Positions 43,352-50,343 of a stretch of DNA of 64,000 nt are shown piece by piece. Each line of letters opens with the position of its first letter. The stretch's first letter is position 1. This DNA is from CBDDIP01 sp965279405 (lineage in GTDB: Bacteria; Actinomycetota; Acidimicrobiia; Acidimicrobiales; Ilumatobacteraceae), in assembly GCA_965279405.1 (NCBI GenBank), contig OZ257157.1, positions 1,054,001 to 1,118,000 on the forward strand, read 5' to 3'. The translations under genes and the position numbers were made by a program. The notes below the pieces were generated by a model, which worked only from the letters and a program-made list of their open reading frames with translations, was not told the DNA's origin and did not search any database.

Positions 43352-44821
43352 ATGTCGTCTGCCGCGGGTCGCCCGACGGCACTCCCCGCGTATGATCAAC
43401 GGATCGGGTCTGGCAGGTGGTTCCTCTCGCATCGTTCGGCGCAGCACCGTTTCGACGGTCGTGGTCGTCGTTCGCGCCCGGGCGCACCGGCGCTCGTCGC
43501 AGTGGCGCTGCTGCTCGCCGGATGCGGTGAGCCGAAGGCCGGAACGCCGTTCCAACCGATCACCACCACTCCGCCGGGCAACGTCTCGACGGCGCCGGTC
43601 ACCAAGCTGCAGATCCGATCCTTCGTCGCCGGGCCGACGTCGATCACCTCGGGCCAGTCGTCGCTGCTGTCGTGGGAGCTCAACGACCCGGACGCAACGG
43701 TCACCATCTCCCCGAAGGTCGACCCGATCGATGACGGCAGCGTGCTCGTCTCGCCGACGTCGACCACGACCTACACGCTGACGGCCACGGCCGACGGCGA
43801 GACGGTGACCGCCACCGCCACCGTGACCGTTGCGTCCACGGGCTCGTCGAGCGGCGACCCGGTGAGCTCGGGCGACAGCGACTGGGTCAACGTCACGGGC
43901 AACCTCGCCGGCGTGGCGTCGGAGTGCGGCAACCTGACCATGGTCTCGGCCAACCCGAACAGCGACATGGTCATCGCCGGCGTCGCCAAGGCGGGCCTGT
44001 TCGCGCTCACCGGCACAGCAACCGACTGGGCGCCGCTCGGAACCGCAGGGTCGGGGAAGATCGTCAACCGTCCCTCGACGATCATCTACGACCCGTCGAA
44101 CCCCAACCTGTGGTGGGAGAGCGGGATCTACGGCGGGCCCGGCGGGTTCCAGACCGACGACAACGGTGCGTCGTTCCGTCAGCTCGGCAACGTGCTCCAC
44201 TCCGACGCGATCGCCATCGACTTCAGCGATCCGCAGCGGCGGACCATGCTCTCGGCCACGCACGAACGGTCGGAGGTCGCCAAGTCGACCGACGGCGGCG
44301 CCAGCTGGGTCGACATCTCGCCGTTCCTGCCGACGGAGATCGGCAACGCCGGCTCGCCGATGGTGCTCAGCTCGAGCACGTACCTGCTCGGCACGAAGTT
44401 CGGCAACCCGGCACGAGTGCTGCGGACCACCGACTCCGGCGTGACCTGGACGACCGTGTACGACCACGGCGTCGTCGGCACACCGATCTTCGATTCGACG
44501 TTCGCCATCTACTGGCTGCTGGAGAACGGCGCGGGCCTCATCAAGAGCACCGACCTCGGCGAGCACTGGGAGCTCGTCACCGAGGCGGCACCCACGTCGA
44601 GCCTCATCGCCCTACCGGGCGACGGCCTGGCCGGGCTCGACGGCAACACCATCGTCACCTCCAAAGACGGCGGCGTCACGTGGACGCCGGTCGGCCCGCC
44701 GACGCCGTTCGAGGCGCTGGGCATCTCCTACTCGGCGGCCCGCCAGTCGTTCTTCGCCTGGCACTGGGACTGCGGCGACTTCGTGCTCGACGACGCGATC
44801 GCCGAGCTCAAGCTGGACTGA
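43352..44821 (+). CDS. lipoprotein with Ig-like domain and Asp-box (BNR) propeller (489 aa)
   Basis: ATG 43352 is the only sensible in-frame start before the signal. The n-region is unusually long (about 45 residues) before ALVAVALLLAGC (Cys58). Residues 75-155 form an Ig-like beta-sandwich (SFVAGPTSITSGQSSLLSW). After a Ser/Gly linker come repeated Asp-box motifs S/T-x-D-x-G-x-x-W: KSTDGGASW, RTTDSGVTW, KSTDLGEHW and TSKDGGVTW, typical of sialidase/sortilin-type beta-propellers. It is probably surface-anchored and glycan-binding or glycan-cleaving. No catalytic site can be assigned. It lies 27 bp before the fkbH-like gene. Confidence 0.75.
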   Translation: MSSAAGRPTALPAYDQRIGSGRWFLSHRSAQHRFDGRGRRSRPGAPALVAVALLLAGCGEPKAGTPFQPITTTPPGNVSTAPVTKLQIRSFVAGPTSITSGQSSLLSWELNDPDATVTISPKVDPIDDGSVLVSPTSTTTYTLTATADGETVTATATVTVASTGSSSGDPVSSGDSDWVNVTGNLAGVASECGNLTMVSANPNSDMVIAGVAKAGLFALTGTATDWAPLGTAGSGKIVNRPSTIIYDPSNPNLWWESGIYGGPGGFQTDDNGASFRQLGNVLHSDAIAIDFSDPQRRTMLSATHERSEVAKSTDGGASWVDISPFLPTEIGNAGSPMVLSSSTYLLGTKFGNPARVLRTTDSGVTWTTVYDHGVVGTPIFDSTFAIYWLLENGAGLIKSTDLGEHWELVTEAAPTSSLIALPGDGLAGLDGNTIVTSKDGGVTWTPVGPPTPFEALGISYSAARQSFFAWHWDCGDFVLDDAIAELKLD

Positions 44822-44848
44822 CGAGCCCACGACGCCGCCGATAGCCTC

Positions 44849-46798
44849 GTGCGGGTGGGTGAAACGGGAACCCTGACGTCCAGCCTGCGCAGCGACATCG
44901 ACGCCGCGCTCGCCGCCGGCGACGAGCCCGTCGCCCGAGGTCTCCTCGATCGGCTGTGGCGGCTGCAGCCCGGCCCGTCCACGGCCGGCTTCGTACTGGC
45001 CCGCTGCAACCGGCTCACACCGGTCGGTGCACGGCGCGCGGCGCGGGTCGCCATCCTGCGGTCGTGCACGGTCGAGCCGATCGTGCCCATCGTCCGTGCC
45101 GCCGGTGCGCTACGTGGCCTCGATCTCACCGTGCAGGTCGGCGGCTTCAACACGTACGTGCAGGAGGTGCTCGATCCGTCGAGCCCGCTGCACGGCGAGT
45201 GGGCCGCTGACGTCGTCATCGTCGTCGCGCTCACCCGCGACGTCGCGCCGGAGCTGTGGAGCGGGTTCCACGCCCTCGACGATCACGGCGTCCAGCGAGT
45301 CGTCGACCGGGTCGTGGATGAGCTCGGCGGCCTGGTCACCGCGTTCCGCAGGTCGAGCAGCGCGTCGTTCGTGCTGCACGGCCTCGACGCGCCGGCGATC
45401 CGGGCGGGCGGCGTTGCCGACAGCGGCTCGCTGCACGGGCAGGCAGCGGCGATCGCCGAGATCAACCGTCGCCTCGCAGCGACGTGCGCCGAGACGGCCG
45501 GCGCCCACTTCCTCGACTACGACGCGGTCGTCGCCCGCACCGGCCGCGACCGCTGGTACGACGAGGCCAAGTGGGCGTCGATGCGGATGCCGTTCCGATC
45601 CGACAGCCTCGTGCCGATGGCCGAGGAGTGGTTGCGATTCCTCCACCCGCTCACCGGTCGGGTGGCGAAGGCGCTCATCTGCGACCTCGACAACACGATG
45701 TGGGGCGGCGTCGTCGGCGAGGACGGCATCGACGGGATCGTGCTCGGCCACGACGCGGCGGGCAGCGGGTTCCAACGCCTGCAGCGGGCGCTGCTCGACA
45801 TCCAGTCGCGCGGCGTGCTGCTCGGCATCTGCAGCAAGAACAACGCCGACGACGTCGACGAGGTCTTCGACCGCCACCCGGAGATGGTGCTGCGCCGCGA
45901 GCACGTTGCCGCGTCGCGGGTGAACTGGGACAACAAGGCCGACAACCTGCGCTCGATCGCTGCCGAGCTGAACATCGGCATCGACTCGTTGGCGTTCATC
46001 GACGACAACCCCGCCGAGTGCGCGTTGATCCGCAGCGAGCTGCCCGAGGTGATGGTGATCGAGCTCGACGTGCCGCCGGGGCCGGACGGCAACCCGGTGG
46101 AGGGCAACCCGTGGTTCGAGCGCCTCACCTTGACGGCCGAGGATCGCGACCGCACCAAGCTGTACGCGCAGCAGCGCGAGCGCGAGGCCAGCGCGACGCA
46201 GGCCGGATCGTTGGAGGACTACCTGCGCTCGCTGCAGACCGTGGTGTCGATCAGCCCGATGGCCGACGACGACCTCACCCGCGCCGCGCAGCTGACGCAG
46301 AAGACGAACCAGCTCAACGTGACCACCCGCCGCTACTCGGAGGCGGAGGTGCAGGCGCTGGCCGACGATCCTTCGAGTCGCGTGCTCGTCGCCCGCGCCG
46401 CCGACCGGTTCGGCGACCACGGCACGATCGGTCTGGCGATCACCCGTTCCGACGGCGATCGGTGGTCCGTCGACACGTTGCTGCTCAGCTGCCGGGTGAT
46501 CGGGCGGGGCGTCGAGACGGCGATGCTCGCCGTCGTCGTCGACGAGGCCGCCCGCGATGGCGCCACCGTCGTCGAGGGACGGTTCATCCCGACGGCGAAG
46601 AACGCTCCGGCGCGAGAGATCTTCTCCGGCAACGGCTTCGCGCTCGTCGCCGGCGATCCCAGCTCGGACGATCCCGACGGCACCCGTTGGGAGATCGCCG
46701 CGACGGTCGGGCGCCTGGTTGCGCCAGACTGGATCGACCTCACCACCCCGAGCATGCTCGGCACTTCCACCGCGGTGGGCAACATGGGAGCTCATTGA
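44849..46798 (+). CDS. FkbH-like HAD-IIIC / GNAT protein (649 aa)
   Basis: A FkbH-family protein, which in polyketide pathways loads and dephosphorylates a glyceryl unit from 1,3-bisphosphoglycerate onto a carrier protein. Residues 1-260 are the N-terminal helper region. ALICDLDNTMWGG (Asp279, Asp281) is the HAD nucleophile motif, and FIDDNPAE is the HAD acidic loop. Residues 490-640 form a GNAT-like domain (RVIGRGVETAMLAVVV). GTG 44849 or 44855 is the start. The stop overlaps the ACP ATG by one base (TGATG). FkbH-ACP pairs in polysaccharide loci probably supply a glyceryl or lactyl substituent. The exact product is inference. Confidence 0.88.
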   Translation: MRVGETGTLTSSLRSDIDAALAAGDEPVARGLLDRLWRLQPGPSTAGFVLARCNRLTPVGARRAARVAILRSCTVEPIVPIVRAAGALRGLDLTVQVGGFNTYVQEVLDPSSPLHGEWAADVVIVVALTRDVAPELWSGFHALDDHGVQRVVDRVVDELGGLVTAFRRSSSASFVLHGLDAPAIRAGGVADSGSLHGQAAAIAEINRRLAATCAETAGAHFLDYDAVVARTGRDRWYDEAKWASMRMPFRSDSLVPMAEEWLRFLHPLTGRVAKALICDLDNTMWGGVVGEDGIDGIVLGHDAAGSGFQRLQRALLDIQSRGVLLGICSKNNADDVDEVFDRHPEMVLRREHVAASRVNWDNKADNLRSIAAELNIGIDSLAFIDDNPAECALIRSELPEVMVIELDVPPGPDGNPVEGNPWFERLTLTAEDRDRTKLYAQQREREASATQAGSLEDYLRSLQTVVSISPMADDDLTRAAQLTQKTNQLNVTTRRYSEAEVQALADDPSSRVLVARAADRFGDHGTIGLAITRSDGDRWSVDTLLLSCRVIGRGVETAMLAVVVDEAARDGATVVEGRFIPTAKNAPAREIFSGNGFALVAGDPSSDDPDGTRWEIAATVGRLVAPDWIDLTTPSMLGTSTAVGNMGAH

Positions 46799-47037
46799 TG
46801 GACGACATCTCCACCCGCGTGCGATCGATCGCCGCCGACGTGTTCGAAGTCGAGCCGTCGACCGTGAGCGATGCGTCGACGCCCGACGACATCGAGACGT
46901 GGGACTCGCTCGCGCTGCTCAACCTGATGGTCGCCCTCGAGGACGAGTTCTCGATCACGCTGCCACCCGACGACGTCGCCGAAGCACCGACGCTCGGGCA
47001 CATCGTCGCGCTCGTCGCCGCCCGCGTCGCCGGCTGA
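46798..47037 (+). CDS. acyl carrier protein (79 aa)
   Basis: A stand-alone carrier protein. Ser37 in ETWDSLALLNLM is the phosphopantetheine site (D-S-L motif). The acidic four-helix pattern and the length are those of FkbH-partner ACPs. Its ATG overlaps the fkbH-like stop, and the hexapeptide acyltransferase begins 5 bp after its own stop, so the three form a transfer chain: load, carry, hand over. Activation requires a phosphopantetheinyl transferase, for which 18421 is the candidate. Confidence 0.92.
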   Translation: MDDISTRVRSIAADVFEVEPSTVSDASTPDDIETWDSLALLNLMVALEDEFSITLPPDDVAEAPTLGHIVALVAARVAG

Positions 47038-47042
47038 GCGTC

Positions 47043-47597
47043 ATGGGCAAGCTCGGTCGGATCATCGAGGTGATCGGCGAGGAGATCGGTCGCGAGCGCG
47101 TCGACTACCGCCTGGTGCTCGCCGACTCGTTGGTGCGGGTGCTGCCGTTCGGCGGCTTCATCCGTCTGCGCACGACGCTGTACCGGCTCGGCGGGGTGCA
47201 GATCGGCGCCGGCACCGCGCTCGTCGGGCCGCTGCGCCTGTGGGGCCGCAGCCCGCTGCGCATCGGCGCCAACACGAGCATCACCACACCGTGCGCCATC
47301 TGCCTCGACGGCCCGGTGACCATCGGCGACGACGTGCTGATCGGTCACGACGTGGTGATCGCCACCGGCTCGCATCCGATCGGCCCACATCGCGAACGCG
47401 GTGGCCCGCTGAGCGGCAAGCCGGTGGTCATCGAGGACGGCGTGTGGATCGGCGCCGGGGTGCTGATCCTCCCCGGGGTCACGATCGGTGCCGGCGCGGT
47501 CGTCGCCGGCGGTGCGGTCGTCACCCGCGACGTCGCCCCCGACACGCTCGTCGCCGGCGTCCCCGCCAAGCCCGTCCGCGACCTCCCCCCGGACTGA
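47043..47597 (+). CDS. hexapeptide-repeat acyltransferase (184 aa)
   Basis: A left-handed beta-helix acyltransferase. Repeats include VQIGAGTALVG, VTIGDDVLIGHDVVI, VWIGAGVLILPGVTIGAG and the diagnostic tail APDTLVAGVPAKPV. SHPIGPHRERGG carries the catalytic-type His. It is the last gene of the FkbH-ACP operon, so it may accept its acyl group from the ACP rather than acetyl-CoA. That would be unusual for the family and is inferred from position only. ATG 47043 is 5 bp after the ACP stop. Confidence 0.88.
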   Translation: MGKLGRIIEVIGEEIGRERVDYRLVLADSLVRVLPFGGFIRLRTTLYRLGGVQIGAGTALVGPLRLWGRSPLRIGANTSITTPCAICLDGPVTIGDDVLIGHDVVIATGSHPIGPHRERGGPLSGKPVVIEDGVWIGAGVLILPGVTIGAGAVVAGGAVVTRDVAPDTLVAGVPAKPVRDLPPD

Positions 47598-47626
47598 GCG
47601 CCGCGCCGCCGGAGCGACCGCCCATT

Positions 47627-47715
47627 CGTGAGTTTCGATGCCACCGGTGGCTCCCAAGCTCACGAATCAAAAGGCTGCGTGAGTTTCGATGCCACCGGTG
47701 GCTCCCGAACTCACG
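47627..47715. repeat. paired 38-bp palindromic repeat between convergent genes
   Basis: Two copies (47627-47664 and 47678-47715) differ at two bases and are separated by 13 bp. Each is symmetrical: outer arm cgtgagtt with aactcacg (6 bp pair in the first copy), a 6/6 unpaired segment, and a central 10-bp self-complementary core ccaccggtgg. The pair occupies the 137-bp gap between the acyltransferase and wzx-like gene ends. Its sequence is unrelated to the element at 22031, but the layout is the same. It may be a bidirectional terminator or a dispersed element. Confidence 0.9.
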
Positions 47716-47734
47716 ATGGCTGTGGTCGCGGACG

Positions 47735-49231
47735 TCAGCTCGATCGGCGGAAGCGGCCGGCGATCTTGCGGATCGGCGACTTCAGCAGCTCACGATCCTC
47801 GTGGGCGAGGGTGCGCAACGCGGCGACGGCGCCGACGTAGACCACGCCGCCGACCGCGATCGGGATCAAGAGGAACCTGCGGTGCAGCGGGTAGCTCGCG
47901 GCGAGCATCAGCAGGCCCGCGGCCAACGTCTTGGACACGCCGACGATCGTGGCCCGATCGAACAACGTCGGGATCACGCGCATGACCGCGAGGGCGAAGA
48001 TCAACAGCTCGGTGAGCGCGAAGACGATCGCCGCGCCGATGGCCCCGTTGGCGTAGTGGCGATCCGTGTACGGGATCAGGAGGAGGTTGAGCGGGATCGA
48101 GACGATGAAGCTGACCACGGTGATCCACGCCCACTGGGATTGCCGTCCGATCGCCACCGCGTAGTTCCCGACGAGGATCGCCGGAACCATGATGATCATC
48201 ACCACGCCCATCACGGCGAGCACCGCAGCGCTCTCCCGGAACTGGTTGCCGAAGACGAGCGGCGCGAACTGCGGGGCGGCGACGATGGCCCCGAACCCGA
48301 GCGGTGTCGTGACGACGAACAGCAGCTTGAGCCCGCGACGCACGAGGTTGGCGCCCTGCTCCGGGTCCTCGGACGAGAGGCGGGCGAGGGCGGGGAACGC
48401 GGCGGACAGCACGATGGTCGGCACGACGAGCAGCGAACCCAGGAAGGACTCGGCCACGGAGTACCAGCCGACCTCCTTGTCGTCGGTGAGGAACTTGATG
48501 AACACGGTGTCGCTCTGGCGGTACACGACGACGGCGGCTTCGATCATCAGGAACGGCAGCGACTGGCGGGCGAGGCCGCCGAGCCCGCTGTACGACGGGC
48601 GCAGGTCGAGCCCGGCCTCGCGCTTCACCCCGGCGAGCATCAGGATCATGTAGAGGATCATCAGGCTGGTGCCGAGGATGCTGATGCCGACCGCCCGGCC
48701 GCCGAGCACGAGCACGAGGATGGTCAGGACGGTGCTCAGCGCCTTGTTGGTGATGTCGACGCGCGACGGCCACGCCATTCGCTCTCGGCCGTAGAGCGCG
48801 GCGCGACCGAGCTCGACGTACGCGCCGGCCAGGGTGGCGGCACCGAGGATGAGGATGAGCGCCAGCAGCTGACCGCGGTACCCCGCGATCAAGCTGTAGC
48901 CGACGACCACGACCACGGCGACGAGGTACAGGAGCGACTCGAGCCCCATCGCACTGCGGAACTCCTGGTTCGACGACGTGCCCTTCGCCGTGCCGACGAC
49001 GATGACGCTGTTCAGGCCGAACATGATGAACACGCCGGCGATCGTCCACAGCGACTGCGCGTAGCTGATCTGGCCGATGTTGTCGGCGCCGATGATGCGC
49101 GGCTGGATGTAGGTGATCGCGAACGCGAGCACCCACGAGCCGATCTGCGCGAGCAGGAGCGATTGCGTGTTGCGCCTGATCGACTGGCGCGGTGGAAGCG
49201 GAGCGGCGGCGGCCGCCAGTTCGTCGGTCAC
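47735..49231 (-). CDS. polysaccharide flippase, Wzx/MATE-like (498 aa)
   Basis: A membrane protein with about 12-14 hydrophobic segments, of the Polysacc_synt/MurJ-MATE superfamily that flips lipid-linked repeat units. RRNTQSLLLAQIGSWVLAFAITYIQPRIIG is the typical first helix (split here by the start of TM1). QSLPFLMIEAAVVVYRQSDTVFI and VLSAAFPALARLSSE are characteristic loops. GTG 49231 overlaps the upstream glycosyltransferase stop as GTGA. It is the last gene of the long reverse operon from 58482, which also contains wzy- and wzz-like genes. Confidence 0.9.
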   Translation of the reverse strand: MTDELAAAAAPLPPRQSIRRNTQSLLLAQIGSWVLAFAITYIQPRIIGADNIGQISYAQSLWTIAGVFIMFGLNSVIVVGTAKGTSSNQEFRSAMGLESLLYLVAVVVVVGYSLIAGYRGQLLALILILGAATLAGAYVELGRAALYGRERMAWPSRVDITNKALSTVLTILVLVLGGRAVGISILGTSLMILYMILMLAGVKREAGLDLRPSYSGLGGLARQSLPFLMIEAAVVVYRQSDTVFIKFLTDDKEVGWYSVAESFLGSLLVVPTIVLSAAFPALARLSSEDPEQGANLVRRGLKLLFVVTTPLGFGAIVAAPQFAPLVFGNQFRESAAVLAVMGVVMIIMVPAILVGNYAVAIGRQSQWAWITVVSFIVSIPLNLLLIPYTDRHYANGAIGAAIVFALTELLIFALAVMRVIPTLFDRATIVGVSKTLAAGLLMLAASYPLHRRFLLIPIAVGGVVYVGAVAALRTLAHEDRELLKSPIRKIAGRFRRSS

Positions 49232-50343
49232 CGGCGATCCGACGCGTCGTTCGATGCGTGGGCGACGTCGTGCAACGCGGCGATGATGCGCCCGACGTTG
49301 GTCCGGACGTCGAAGTGCGCGGCGGCGCGCGTGACCGACGACGCGGCCATGCGCGCCCGTTCGGCAGGATCGGCGACCAACCGGTCGAGGGCGGCAGTGA
49401 GCCCGACCTGATCACCGGTGGGCACGATCAGCCCGTTGACGTCGTGGTCGACGATGTCCGCCGTGCCGCCGCAGTCGGAGGCGACCACCGGCAGCCCGGC
49501 CGCCATCGCCTCGACGGTGGCGATGCCGAAGCACTCGCCGAGGCTCGGCATGGCGAACACGTCCGCCCGGTGGTACTGGTCGAGCAGCTCGGGCGTGTTC
49601 GGCTGCAGGCCGGCGTGGACGATCACGTTGTCCTGCCGCGGGATCTCGTCGCGGGTGACCACGTGCAGCTCGACATCGTCACCTCGGCCTGCCATCCATC
49701 GGAGCAGCAGCTTGCCGCCTTTGCGCTCGAAGTCGCCGCCGACGAACAGAACGCGAACCGGGTGTTCACTCGTCGGCGGCGGCGCAGGACGCCAGAACGA
49801 GAGATCGATGCCCGGCGGGTTGACGACGACGCGATCGGCGGGCACGTCGTAGTCGGCGATCATCGAGTCGCGCGCCCAGTTCGACCACGCCTCGATCCGT
49901 GCCGCGCGGTGGTACAGCCGCGTCGTCATCGTTCGCTTCACCCAGGCGATGGGCTTGGGGTCGTGCGGGCTGCCGTACGCCGCCATCTCGTCGAGCTGCA
50001 ACGGCGTCGAGTCGTAGTTGAGCATCGTCGGTGTGCGGGCGAACCGCCGTGAGTACAGGCTGGCGACGGAGCTGTTGGTGAACAGAGCGTCGAAACGTTC
50101 CGAGCGCAACGCCGTGCGAACCTCGACGCCACCGCGCATGATGCCGGCGGCGTAGCCCGGGGCGTGGAGCCGCCGCGCCACCCGTTCGATGCGACCGCCC
50201 TCGCGGTAGAACTGGATCTCGAACCACGTCGCGTCGATGGTCGGGTCGGCGTCGACGATGCGCCGGATGTTGCGGTAGTTGGTGACGTGGCCGGCGATCT
50301 GGTCCATCAGGAACCCGACCCGCAGCGGCCGTTGCGCGTTCAT
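49228..50343 (-). CDS. GT4 family glycosyltransferase (371 aa)
   Basis: A GT-B transferase: RVGFLMDQIAGHVTNYRNIR, VRVLFVGGDFERKGGKLLL and LGECFGIATVEAMAAGLPVVASDCGG split around the E-x7-E region. ATG 50343 overlaps the upstream stop (ATGA). It is a clear paralogue of the protein at 20878. It belongs to the Wzx/Wzy operon, so it should build the repeat unit that the flippase exports. Confidence 0.88.
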   Translation of the reverse strand: MNAQRPLRVGFLMDQIAGHVTNYRNIRRIVDADPTIDATWFEIQFYREGGRIERVARRLHAPGYAAGIMRGGVEVRTALRSERFDALFTNSSVASLYSRRFARTPTMLNYDSTPLQLDEMAAYGSPHDPKPIAWVKRTMTTRLYHRAARIEAWSNWARDSMIADYDVPADRVVVNPPGIDLSFWRPAPPPTSEHPVRVLFVGGDFERKGGKLLLRWMAGRGDDVELHVVTRDEIPRQDNVIVHAGLQPNTPELLDQYHRADVFAMPSLGECFGIATVEAMAAGLPVVASDCGGTADIVDHDVNGLIVPTGDQVGLTAALDRLVADPAERARMAASSVTRAAAHFDVRTNVGRIIAALHDVAHASNDASDRR

